Source: Periconia sp. R9002
Lineage: Eukaryota; Ascomycota; Dothideomycetes; Pleosporales; Periconiaceae
DNA: 64,000 nucleotides
Direction: 5' to 3'
NCBI GenBank assembly: GCA_023627715.1
Contig: JAMAHW010000017.1
Coordinates: 496,001 to 560,000 of the forward strand
The notes under the pieces are model-generated. The model ran no database searches and was not told where the DNA came from. It saw only the letters and a program-made list of their open reading frames with translations. The position numbers were made by a program, and so were the translations under genes. The first letter of the stretch is position 1. Each line of letters starts with the position of its first letter. Below, one piece after another: positions 11,218-22,298 of the stretch.

Positions 11218-12563
11218 TTACGGCCTGCCATTGTATCTACTCGTGTCGTATGTGTCGTACGCATTGTTCGCATGATACGCAGTTCCTTGCGGTGGATGGT
11301 TCAACGGACTACTCCCCTCAACCTCCACCCTCGCATCCTCATAATAACTCGCGTTTTCACCCGTAGGAACTGGGTCATACGGCGGCGGAACGCTCTGTAA
11401 AGGCGGCAGAGGGTTATCCTCGTTTCTAATATCATCCGTCGCGAAGCTCCACTCGCCTGCGCCGCCCTCTTCCTCGTCTCTACCCCCCAGCAGATTTTCC
11501 TTTGCCTTGCGCCTCTGTTCCTGCTCTTCCAACAGGATGGCTTTGATGGCCTTCATCTTCTTCCACAGGTACCATCCCATGCCGAGGGTAATCGCGAGGA
11601 CTACAACCATGATGACCGTCTGAATAGTGTTTTGTCGCTTTTGCTCGGGATTTTCTTTGTCGTCTTCGCGCACGAAAACGGTACCGAGGTACACGAGGAA
11701 AATTTGTCGTGGGAGGGAGAAGAGCGTGGAGACGAGGAAGTGCCAGAACTTGACGTCGCAGGTGGAGAAGACGGCGGTGCTTAGATGTGGGGGGATGGCC
11801 GAGATGCGGATTAGGATCAGGAGCTGTAGAAAGTGCATGTTAGTCTTTGATGAGGTTTCATAGGGGGGAGTTTGGGATAGGTACGTACCCAGAGACCGCT
11901 CCCGCGCACCATTCGAGCCATGGCGGCGTAATTCAGATCCGTCCGCTCAAGCTTGGCGGCTTTTCTTCGCAAGAGATATTTGAATGCGAACCAGTTACCG
12001 ACTATCGCGCATGGGTTAGCACAGTTCATATGTTTAATTAAAAGAACTATTGATTGCGCTTACTTTGGCCCAAGTATGTCCCCAGCGCCACGACCCCAAA
12101 TCCCGCCCAGAGACCATAGATGATACCGCATAGGATCTCGATGACCTCGTCGCCGATCAATGGTGGGAAGGACACAATGAATAAGAGGGCGACCCAAATA
12201 AGCCATCCTCCCGGTAGGTCGCGGACGCGGTCGGAGAAAGGGCGCATTTTGTCGACTACTTGGTCTTGGTAGACTATCAGGAGGATAGTGAGGATGAACA
12301 TCACCCAAACCACGATCCATAATGCTGTGTTTGCCATTAGATTGAGTTCATCGCGAGTATGTGCTGAGCGCAAGCTGCGTGGGTATAAAAGTATACTTAC
12401 GTATGTATTTCTTCTGGTACATCCGCTTCCAGTCGAATGGAACATAATTCGTGTCTTCGGGAGGTCCGGGAACGAGTTTCTCTTTGGGTTTCTTTGGTCC
12501 CTTCGTCTTCCCCAGCCCGCGTATCCTGCCCAGCAAGCTCATTTCCGTGCCCTCGTCTTTCAT
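11218..12563 (-). CDS. TVP38/TMEM64-family (VTT/SNARE-associated) membrane protein
   Basis: Golgi/endosomal-type integral membrane protein of the VTT (SNARE-associated Golgi, DedA-like) family. Four exons (12401-12563, 12064-12363, 11889-12001, 11218-11823) give 393 aa. TM helices start at about residue 67 (ALWIVVWVMFILTILLIVYQ). The VTT core is visible as PPLIGDEVIEILCGIIYGLW, then GTYLGQIGNWFAFKYLLRRK, with a further segment LILIRISAIPPHLSTAVFST and a last TM (IMVVVLAITLGMGWYLW). The tail is acidic and Pro/Tyr-rich with PPYDP, a PPxY-like motif that could recruit a Rsp5-type ubiquitin ligase. Family members act in vesicle traffic or lipid scrambling. All four junctions keep frame. Confidence 0.88.
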
Positions 12564-14860
12564 GATGTCGTAATTATCGCGTTTCGTACAATATCTCGAA
12601 TGGAGGGGTCGTGAGAGGACTCTGACAAACCAAGCAGCAGCTCAAACTCCTCTTATACGCATCGTCATAGCACATTGCAGTGCATGTACAAAAAACACAA
12701 GACGCTAGCCCCCATGCCGACGCCCGTCAGCACCATGCATCTTCAAAACGCACAGAACCGCGTTGGCGCTAAACCCCTCTCAGAGAAATATCTGGCGGCT
12801 GAGGCTTGGACAACGCCACGAGCTGAGATAAAGTGGAGAACGTAGCTGCACTACTACGTATGCGCTTGCCTATCTCACAGCCTTACCAGTGAACACCCAC
12901 TCGATTGGCGCTCTAAAACGTGCAGTGCTGCTTGCGGGGTCGACATAAACGTGAGAGTAGCAAGGGTTTGACCGCATTTGTGTGATTATACCCTTGTAAC
13001 GGAGCGCACCATGTATACCGTTAAAGGAAAATATGCTTAAAGAAATCTTAAATTAGCTGTGTAGGATGTCGATCTATCCAAGCCTTGACCCTCATTGCCA
13101 CAAAAGCGCCGTCCTTCGAGTCTGTGTCCCGAAACGACTTACTCGTTTCTCTCCTTTCGCACTAATTGCAATCGTTGTCGTATACCCCTTGCCACTTCGA
13201 AACCGCCTATCAAGAGACGAAGAACACCCACAAGTTTACAACTCGTTCGACCCCCTTTCACATTTGACCGCCTGTCAGATTTCCCGCTGATTCATCTTTT
13301 CCAATGTAGAAGTAACGCACCGCGAAAGAAAAAAATGTTGCGCAGCAGGTCGTGGGGCTTATTCCATTATTCAACTTTATCTTGAAACAAATCCTCCGCG
13401 TGTAACACACAATTGTACGTACAATCTGTTCCGCCCGGTGAAATTAGGATGCCGTATGGGGATACCACTTTGGGCAAGGAAGCGAGGCTGAAGGGAGTGA
13501 CGACAGCCTGCAGATGCTTTCTCGGGGGTTTTTAATCGGTCAGCGCTGAACTGGATCAAGATCAGCACTTGGGACGCTATCATGCGTGCATGTCACTGGC
13601 ATGTCAAGGTGGATCAACGCGCAGCAACCATCAACGACTAAGAAACCTAGTTGTTTTGTTTTCGTGGGGCTGTGCTAATTTAAAATCAAGCTTTTTGTAG
13701 GAACTGTCGCATACCCATTTAAACGTTCATCTTACGTGTCACACGCGACATTACTGACTGAGAGTACCGTACAGCTAGGTAATTACACAGTCACGTAGCT
13801 AGTTCTGCGATTTAGTTATTTGGCCCTAGAGATCTGATTAGCTGTTTAAACGAACCGAATTCCCACGATGATCTACACTTTGTTAACAAGCCGCTGAACT
13901 CTTTTTGACTATTTACGCTTTTGCCTTTTGTTCAGCACTAAGAATGCAACATCAGATAGTACCAGCATAAAATCAAAGAGTAATTACCATGCAGTTTTCT
14001 ATTCTAATGCGGATAGGTTATCGTAGACTTGGGGCAGAAAAAACCCACGAGGGTTGCCGTGGTGTTAAAAAGGACATCGTCACTCTACCCCGAGCCACCC
14101 CACGCCGCGCTACAAGCGACATGCTCGGCCTCTATATCCTTTGTGACTACAAGCTCCTTGTAGTCCAAACTGGCAACCTTATACTATTCTAGTGTTTGAC
14201 GTTTTCTACTCTGCCTATGACTCCTCTACTGCGCACCATATGATAGATCTCCCGGTTCTCCGCGTCAAACACAGTAGCAAAGCAATCGGAGCATTACAAC
14301 CAAGCACAACATTTCAAGACTACGTCAACAATCAGGTCGCAAAATTACACAACTTGAATGGATGGGATGGGAAGCCACCATATTACGAGGATCAGACTAG
14401 CCGCGAGCCACGGTCATACCCTATTCCCCGCGACACCTCCAACTTATTAGGTGGATTCTTAAATTTATCTCAGACACTTTTCATATCTATCAGATCATCA
14501 CATTACTTTAATTTACTGTAGGACGCCTTCTGTATCTGTTGACACGAAAACAGACGCTATGCATAGATAAGAAGAGGAATGGATGCACATAGCGCGTCGA
14601 GAGAGTTAGGATTCTTCACTGACTAGTCCAGCAATAACGCACGATGTAAAGATTTAAATCGTTCATCATAGGCACAGGTCAGGGGGATTAGTGAACTGCT
14701 GTATCCCCAGGCGACTGCCTTGGAATCTAGATACCACATTTCTTCCGAGTCATCACTTCACCCAAAGAGAAAAATGTAAAAGTATCTAGCGCACATCCAT
14801 ACGCGCACACATAAATGCCTATGCAGAACATCTTTTCTTCCTTCTTTATCCACTCAAGGT
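12564..14860. other. Gene-poor region
   Basis: About 2.3 kb without a convincing gene. Positions 12564-12900 should carry the promoter of the TVP38-like gene. A 109-codon frame at 14192-14521 is mildly protein-like but has no homologue I recognise and no partner exon. The middle (13600-14000) is AT-rich with few long frames. Confidence 0.4.
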
Positions 14861-15538
14861 CTACTCCCCATACGGCGGCAAGCCTTCCTCATCCTCGACC
14901 TCCCACGCGTCAGGACCGTTTCCATCATCACCCTCAGTCCTGCCCACCAACTTCACGCCCTCTTCCTCATTTCCATCCTCTTTTGACTTTCTCCACCCCC
15001 AATCCTCCAACCCCTCCTTAACCCCTCTCCCCATAATGAGTGCTATCACACATGCACCAGCAACAAATGCAACCCCCAACAACCCGCAAATAGGCCACCA
15101 ACCCCACTCAACCTTCCTGTCTCTCGCAGACCGCGACAGAAACGGAGGACGATAAGACAAACGTTTGTTCCACCTCACAAGCACACAGTCCACCAGTGTG
15201 CGCGCCCAGGCACTTACGCTCGTAACGAAGGGTACGATGGAAAAGACGGTTAAGAGGAACCAGTTGGGCGTGCACGCCGCATTCGCGAGGGACATAGTGC
15301 AGTAGAAGATGTAGGTTTGGATACTAAGGAGGACCGAGGAGATAATTAGGCGCTTAGCGCGGGTGCTTGGGGTGGGCGTGATTACGGGCGTCGAGTGTGA
15401 TCGTAGTGCAGTGGGCGAGGATGAGGAGAAGTTGACGTGTGAGATGATTTCCAGGGGGATAGCGAGGATGGTGGCGCCCATGCTGAGGGGGATTGTGAAG
15501 GATAAGTTGTCGAAGTCTGCCTTCCAGCAGTCGTCCAT
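14861..15538 (-). CDS. Small multi-TM membrane protein, unknown function
   Basis: Single-exon gene encoding 225 aa from the ATG at 15538. I do not recognise the family. Four hydrophobic segments are visible: IPLSMGATILAIPLEIISHV, LIISSVLLSIQTYIFYCTMS, WFLLTVFSIVPFVTSVSAWA and WWPICGLLGVAFVAGACVIA. The C-terminus is hydrophilic and acidic, ending EDEEGLPPYGE. The same frame stays open about 140 codons further upstream, but that extension is Cys/His/Arg-rich without a pattern and looks non-coding, so the internal Met before DDCWKADFDN is preferred. It may be a conserved fungal hypothetical protein. Confidence 0.65.
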   Translation of the reverse strand: MDDCWKADFDNLSFTIPLSMGATILAIPLEIISHVNFSSSSPTALRSHSTPVITPTPSTRAKRLIISSVLLSIQTYIFYCTMSLANAACTPNWFLLTVFSIVPFVTSVSAWARTLVDCVLVRWNKRLSYRPPFLSRSARDRKVEWGWWPICGLLGVAFVAGACVIALIMGRGVKEGLEDWGWRKSKEDGNEEEGVKLVGRTEGDDGNGPDAWEVEDEEGLPPYGE

Positions 15539-17116
15539 TTTTTCGTTTGCGGCGAGGAGTTTTCTTCTTAAGCGCTGTTCAAAATTGCTTTTTGCTCTCG
15601 GTTTATCGTCGTTTGCGTTGCTGGGTTTGCTGAGGTGACAGCGATGCTTGTAAGCTTTGCGGAGGTGAACAGCTACGTGTATCAATGCGTGTGTGTGTGT
15701 AAAACGAGGAAGGAATACTCTCTTTATCTCGCGCGAGAAATCAACACAATCAGGCAACTCTCTGCCATTCGCGTTTTCGACAAAATTCCCAGAAAGACTA
15801 AAAGAAGGAAAGAAAAGAACAAAATCGAACACGCAGGAATCCCTACCTATATAACTAACCGTCAGGTAAGTCAGGCCTGCGTGGCACAGCCGAACGTGCG
15901 AAACGTCAGAAAACGCCCCACGGCATGTAAGGCAGACAAGTGCGTATAGCCTCGCTCGCCTCACTCACACATACCTATGTACGTCCATCGGTGACCATGT
16001 TCAACTATACACAAGATTACTCCGCCCCGTCCTCGTGTAATCGCCTGAAAATGTTAGTAACCATACCCACGCTTCACACAGAGTATATACGCAAGTTGAC
16101 CTTCCCTTTAAGGCTCCATGGGGCGTTTGTTTCTTTTTTTTTTTCTTTTTTCATCGGTGCCTATGTTCGATTTAACACTGACTTTTGTAGACACATGTAA
16201 ATACCCCACCTGCGTCACGAAAGAACACAAAAAATATCCTGTATAGTTGACCCAAACAATCGAAAGCACTAATCAGTGATTTATAACAAACAAACAAAAC
16301 CCTCACAATGAAAACTAGAAAACTACACGTATCCTCGCAGAGTATAGTAAGAACCCTCACAATAATACCCACGAAATAAAACACCATTTTAAAAGTCAAA
16401 CTACAGCGATAAAATAATAAAAGAAGAAAAAGAACGAAAAAGTTAAAAAGGAACCTTAGAAACACAACGAAAATTTGTAGATGGTTTTTTTATATACACA
16501 AATACAACAATTCTACAAATATTGGTATTAAAAGACATATAGCCTTGTGTAACACTTCCAAGGTTATCAAGGAAGATAAACACGTGACAATGTACTTTTT
16601 CACCACCAGTGACCTGTTGAAATATTCATCCCAAACCAAACCGACCAAACCACGAAGGTACTCTGTAAATAGAACAGATCCTCATTCTATTCTATCCGGC
16701 TTTGACTTTCTATTCATCTTATCTCTCATGCACGTCATCTAACTACATGAACTATCTCTTTCCCCGGCGTGTTGTGTATGCTTCTGTAGGTGTGTAGATA
16801 GGTAAGTGCTCATATTGGGAAAGATAGTACTGCTCCTGCCACTCCTTTGATTGTTTGACAGCTGTTATGGACGTTAGGCGATGGGGATATCCCCCCTCTC
16901 GTTCTTACAAGTTTCTGCCTCTCTTCTCTTTCCGTTGGCTAGTCCTGCTCCTATTCATACATATTGACATATTTTTGCTTGACACATGGCACGATTTGGG
17001 AATTCCGAATTCTTGAGTCATCTCTTCATCTTCAAAAGTGCAGTTGCAGGGATGTGTGTAGAAGCGATTCGATTTAAAATATGCGGTAACGTTACAAGAT
17101 AAACTGGAGCTACATT
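15539..17116. other. Intergenic region, partly A-rich
   Basis: No gene seen. Positions 16120-16560 are unusually A-rich on the plus strand, with homopolymer T and A runs near 16130 and 16485. Both flanking genes are on the minus strand, so this contains one promoter and one 3' end. Confidence 0.4.
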
Positions 17117-17661
17117 CTAGGTTGCGACGGAACGAGCCAAGTAGCGTCCAAAAGCCACGCTCCCAACAAAGATGCCGGCCAGAACCGACAAAAAATACCC
17201 CACGTTCATAGTCATGACCGCAATCATTCTAAATAAAGCACGTCAGCAAGCGACCAAAAAGAACCGCACAAACACACTCACAGTAAATAGCTCACAGCCC
17301 CAATCAGCACGTCCACTAGGCCTAGCAAGATGGCCTCATCTGCTTTCCAAGGTCGATGCGAGCGTTTTGTGTCGGTATAGAGCAATATCTCGTCGTCGCC
17401 GCGTCGGCGCTTAAGCGAGGCCAGGATATCGGGGAAGTTGACGCGCAGGGAGAGAAGGGCGCGGAAGATGGCGGCGAAAATGATGAGGAAGATGCATGTG
17501 CCGGCGTATTGCCCCGTGGAAGTCGGAGTCCAGGAAGTGGTAAACAGCGATGTGGTGGACGAGATGAAAAAGGTCATGGACATGCTTTCCATGGACATCA
17601 TTGTCGAATTGGAGCCCGCGCCGTCGGCGGGCATGTCCATGCCGGACATAGAATCGTGCAT
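17117..17661 (-). CDS. Ctr-family high-affinity copper transporter
   Basis: Trimeric Cu(I) importer of the Ctr family in the plasma or vacuolar membrane. Exons 17282-17661 and 17117-17228 give 163 aa. The N-terminus is Met-rich (MHDSMSGMDMP, then MMSMESMSM), typical of extracellular copper-binding Mets motifs. Three TM segments follow. The diagnostic M-x3-M sits in TM2 (LMIAVMTMNVGYF) and GxxxG in TM3 (GIFVGSVAFGR). The intron falls just before the M-x3-M motif. An upstream in-frame ATG at 17694 would add 11 residues; I prefer the start at the Mets cluster. It is head-to-head with a ferric/cupric reductase gene, which would supply reduced copper. Confidence 0.93.
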
Positions 17662-18348
17662 GGTGATGGATGGGGCTCCAGGCAAACAAAGCAAGCGAGC
17701 GCAGCAATCAGAAGAATGAGGTTTCCGACTCTTCCAGTTAATTAATATACATACAGTAGCAAAGATTGATGGGATGGAAGAAGAGGAAAAAAGGGCGTGG
17801 TGGAGATAGGGTTCCGTCCCGTGGCCTCACCAAGTACTAAGTCGAGTAAGTAATAATTAACTCCCGCATACTGCGAACTACGGGGGAACTAGTCCAAAGG
17901 GCGTAAATCCCCGCAAAAGGGTGTTTGGCCATTGGCCACCACCCGCGCCCGTCATCCCTGCCTGGACGAATCGAAACGCGCTGCCGCTCATAACTTGCTC
18001 AAACTCGCTCGAATTAACCGCATCATTATCATTTTTTTATTCTTGTCTAGGCCTCGAGCCCACACATATGGTTCTGCGTCTCGTGTCTTATCAATCCAGC
18101 CTCTCGGATTGGAACAGATGATCTTGTCCTCTTTTCCGCTTATATCGCTTCGGATGGGTGCGTTCCAATAACCACCTACCTACCTACATAATACTACCTG
18201 GTCTCTCCTGCCCTTGTTCGCAGTCTTTATTTCCTTCTCGGCTTTCGTCGCAGTTTGAACGTCTTTTGACGTCTTTTGTCTGCGAAACAAAGAAAAGCTG
18301 CGAATGTGATTGGCAGTGCGCCGATAGCAAAAAAATACCCAGCAAAAA
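17662..18348. promoter_or_regulatory. Divergent promoter region, Ctr transporter / metalloreductase
   Basis: About 690 bp separates the two divergent start codons. A GATA-factor core (TGATAAGA on the minus strand, 18086-18093) is present, the kind of site used by fungal iron regulators of the SreA type. A single GATA site can occur by chance, and I did not find a clear copper-fist (GCTG with T-rich flank) site. Co-regulation is inferred from arrangement. Confidence 0.4.
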
Positions 18349-20576
18349 ATGGAGATGGAAATGAACCCAGCATGGCTGATGGGGCCGGTGACTTTGCACA
18401 GCAGTCGTGAGTTCAGCTGCGAAGACATGGATCCAGCGAATTGCGCGTGGTACCAACACCGCTGGCACTTCTGGTGCGTTGCCACATGAAGAAACAACTC
18501 GCATTGAGTTCAATCAAATTGACTGACTTGGGGATTAGGTACATCGCAGATCACGTTTTCGCGCTTCCCACCATAGCCTTCTTCATGAGCGCCATTGGCG
18601 TTTTCATACTCGGCCACGTCCTCTTATCGTTCGTTCTTGGCTATCGTCGCTTTCGAGGGCCCGCCGTGTGGCAGAAGTTGATTGCTTTTATTCGCTATTT
18701 GTCGTATCGTGGATTTTATGTCAAATCGCTCGGGTGGAGCTCTGCCCCAATTGGTGTTCTGCTGTTGGGTCTGGCTGGGACTGTGTTCTTCTTTTGTAAG
18801 TCAATACCGTGGAATGGATACGAAGGTGATAATTGCAGAGGAGATGCTGATGAGATGTGTTTACTTAGGCATGGATCTGATTCCGCAACCGTATTATTGG
18901 CCAGACAGCAGCTATGGCGGTTCTCCGCCGCTTGCGACGAGATCAGGGTGGATGGCCCTGGCATGCATGCCTTTTGTATTGTACGTCGAGAACTCTCAGC
19001 AGTCTTGAAGAAGAAAACGCTAACCATGCCAAAGTGCGACTGCGAGTAAAACGAACTGGATCACTCTCTTTACGGGCATTTCGCATGAGAAACTTCAAGT
19101 CTTCCACCGGTGGATCGCTTACGCTTTTTTCGTCCTCGCACTCATACACACCTTCCCCTTCATCGTGGATCATATCCATACGGGTGACATGGAGAGTCAC
19201 TTTTCTTCCAGTCTAGTGTTTTACTGGACGGGCATCGTCGCTTTGATTTTTCAAGCGTGGCTTACTTTTATGTCCCACAGCACAGTCCGGTCAGTCTCCA
19301 TATCTCATGATTTACTTTTCGAACCACTCTAACAGCTCATATAGCTCACTCCTTGGTTACGAGTTCTTCAAAGCTATGCACTTCTTCGCTGTCGTCATCT
19401 TCATGATTACCTTCTTCTGGCACTGCGGCTTCACATTGTCCTCCTGGTAAGCACAACCTCTTTTTCCTATGTAATACCTCAAGCACACTCACTAAATACC
19501 ACCAAAGGGACTACTTCATTGCCACCGCAGCCGTCTACGTGCCGTGCTACGGCTACTCATGGCTCCGCACCATCTTCGAGTATGGCCTCACCCAACGCGC
19601 CCAGCTCACAGTCGAAGAAAACGGCTTCACACGCATCACCATCCCCGCAACATTCACCTGGACCCCGGGCCAGCACTGCTTCCTACGATTCACCAGCTTT
19701 GGCTTCCTCCCGGCCTTCTCCTCGCACCCCTTCACCATCTGCTCCTCCCCCTCCATCGATCCGGCCGAACCATCCCAACTCGTCTTCTACATCCGTCACC
19801 AAAAAGGCTTCACGGCGCGTCTCTACCAGCACGCGCTGGACCACCCAGGAGCTTCGGTCCCGGTACTTATCGACGGACCCTACGGCGGGATCAATCTCCA
19901 GGCATACCGCAACGCGGATCGACTCGTCGTAGTTGCAGGAGGTTCCGGCGCCGGTTGGATGATCCCTCTCATCGAGCGTTTCGCGCGCCGGTCACTCCTC
20001 TCTCAGCCCACTCCCAAACTCACCCCCACCGATACCAAACCCACCATCTCCTCCGAACCCAAAGACGCCACCTCCCCGCCCACCATCGAAGAAGCAACCC
20101 CATCATCAACCCCCGGCCCATCCTCTCTACGCGTTATCCTCGCCACCCGCGACGCAGCAAGCCGCACCTGGTTCCTCTCCACCGTCTCCTCCCTCCTCGC
20201 AAAATACCCCTCCTTCGCCTCCTCCTCCATCCACATAAACGTACACCTCACCGGCCCCGCCGCCCAAAACATCCTCCACGACGAAAAACACGTCGCAGAC
20301 CACACCCTCCCCGCCCGCAACTCGTCCGCCTCTTCCACCGCACCGCAAAACGTGCTTGACCAGGAAGTCGAAGGCCGTCCGCGTCTACCCACCATCATCG
20401 CCGACGAAGCCGCGAGCGCGTCCGAGGTCGGAGATAGCGTGGCTGTTTTCGTGTGTGGGCCCGAGGGCATGCAGGGGGATGTGCGGAATGCGGTTGCGGC
20501 GAGGAATCTGGAGATTGTGAGTGGGAGGGGACGGGGAGCGGTGTACTTGCATTCTGAGCATTTTTCTTGGGCATAA
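18349..20576 (+). CDS. Ferric/cupric metalloreductase (FRE family)
   Basis: Plasma-membrane flavocytochrome that passes electrons from NADPH through FAD and two hemes to reduce extracellular Fe(III) or Cu(II). Six exons (18349-18473, 18539-18795, 18869-18980, 19035-19289, 19345-19446, 19508-20576) give 639 aa. Two H-x13-H heme ligand pairs are visible: HRWIAYAFFVLALIH and HFFAVVIFMITFFWH. The FAD-binding HPFTICSSP lies near residue 356. The NADPH-binding Gly-rich GGSGAGW is near 427 and the terminal VFVCGPEG near 598. A Ser/Pro/Thr-rich insertion of about 60 residues sits between the two nucleotide motifs. Exon 4 uses an AAAG acceptor. No signal peptide is obvious at the chosen ATG. Confidence 0.93.
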
Positions 20577-22298
20577 ATGTAGTTTAGGTGTTTTTTCTAT
20601 TAATCAAGTTTTGTTTTCTACTTCAAAATTAATTTATTTCATGGCCTGGCATTGTGATTTCTCGTGGTATCAATCTACGCTGAAATGGAGTCACAGAAAC
20701 GTCAACTACTGGCTGTGGACATACACATATCAATGTACACGTGATAACATTTCCAGTTGTTGGACACGAGACATTTTTTTTGTCTACACATCCAAAACTA
20801 CGTATACAGTCTAGGCAATTCCTGCATATTAAGTGCCATTATCCCTTCTCCTTCCTCTCCCTGCCCAAATATATAGATATATACTTTTACCCACTTGTTC
20901 CTGCCGCCCTACATGCCTTCGTATATCTTCGTCTCAATTTCAAACTTTGACAGCGCTTCGCTAATGTTGAAATAAAACCTCTCAGTTCACGTATCTTCAA
21001 CTTTCCAAACGCCATCCTGTGTGGTTCCCGTGCTCCTCGCCTACTCAACAACGACGCGGACGGAGATGACGACGTCTGTACCTGCGGTGCTGGGGACTTC
21101 TTCGTCGCTGGGGGCTTCGGATTCGTTAGATTTAGCCTCAGTGGCATCTACTGCTGCTACTACGACATCTACTACGACGTCTACTACCAACTCTGCTGTG
21201 GGATCAGGGACTTCTGTCCCTAAGACGGGGATGGAAGATAGGAGAGGTGGTGTTGGGTTTCGGTGTTGTTGTATTGTTTTAAATGCTTGTCTTAGGTAGG
21301 GACTTATTAGTCTGTTGTGTTTGTATGGGGATTTGATTAATAGACTGATTGATTATTTGTTTATCTATACATCATAAGCACACATGAAACTATCCACTAT
21401 AGCAGGAAATAAATATATGAAAGTGAATTTGATACTTAAGCATCCACATACACAGATAATCAAAGAGCTCAGTACATCATTCCGGCGTGGTTTCTTTAGG
21501 TACATACACGATTCATTTCTCCGAGCTCTATATTACTAGACGATGCATGGAGAGATAAGTATTTTATATCTATAGTGAAGAAAAGATACACAAACATACA
21601 TATGTATACACCACACTATTTTCCCATCTCAATCTCGATGTCCCTAAATAAATAATAAGTCATGAAAAGTGTATATCATCGCAGAGTATTGTACTACTCG
21701 GGGTATCGACGCAGGCCAAAAAAGAGGCACAGTAGCGTGAATAATAACTCGTAACTACCAATGAGAAGAAGAACCAATTGTTAAGACATTCATCGCTACT
21801 TCACGCCAGAGGTCCAGGGGAGGAAAAACCAGAGACTGGAATGAACATTTCAAAAGTCGGAACTTTTCAGATTGTTTGCAGGAAAGACACCATCCATCCA
21901 GCGTGAACACGCATGTGAGCAAAACATCTGGATTCAGGATGACAAATGCTACTGTTTCACTCTGAACAGGCAAGGTTTCAAGACGAAAGACGATGAAGAA
22001 TGAGACCAGTGATGCATTTGAGGACAGAAGACATTCATCCAGCTGCAGGAGGCGACCCGCAAGTCACCCGCCGCCGGAAGAGACCCTGGCCAATCCATCA
22101 GTCCATCCGTCAGAAATTTTGTGGAATCAAAATCCTTTTCCTTTCCACCATCTATCCACCCCGTACATGAACCGAGGCCATGAACTATCAACGTCAGAAT
22201 TCCACGTTGGTTTGCGTGCACATCAACACTACGATTCCATTGACCGACACATCACATCGCCGCCCATCAAAATCCGAAAGTGTAGACAGACCAGTTGT
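20577..22298. other. Intergenic region
   Basis: About 1.7 kb between convergent genes. A Ser/Thr-rich frame on the plus strand at 21021-21299 has no signal peptide and no domain. Near 21675-21735 lies a copy of a dispersed repeat (see separate entry). AT-rich low complexity fills 21300-21650. Confidence 0.4.
21675..21735 (+). repeat. Dispersed repeat, partial copy
   Basis: About 60 bp similar to the left arm of the inverted repeat near 40.0 kb: shared blocks include CAGAGTATTGT and GGGTATCGACGCAGGC. The similarity fades on both sides. Found by eye, so the boundaries are approximate. Confidence 0.55.

Noticed and set aside
14192..14521. 109-codon frame
   Set aside because: Mildly protein-like, but no family match and no splice partner; left as part of the intergenic entry.
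15539..15964. Upstream extension of the 225-aa membrane protein frame
   Set aside because: The added 140 residues are patternless and rich in rare residues; the internal Met gives a more natural protein.
16120..16560. RIP-mutated transposon
   Set aside because: A-rich, but no recognisable transposase or reverse-transcriptase remnant on either strand.
21021..21299. Ser/Thr-rich frame resembling a GPI-anchored wall protein tail
   Set aside because: No signal peptide, no upstream exon and no GPI-type hydrophobic end; composition alone is not enough.
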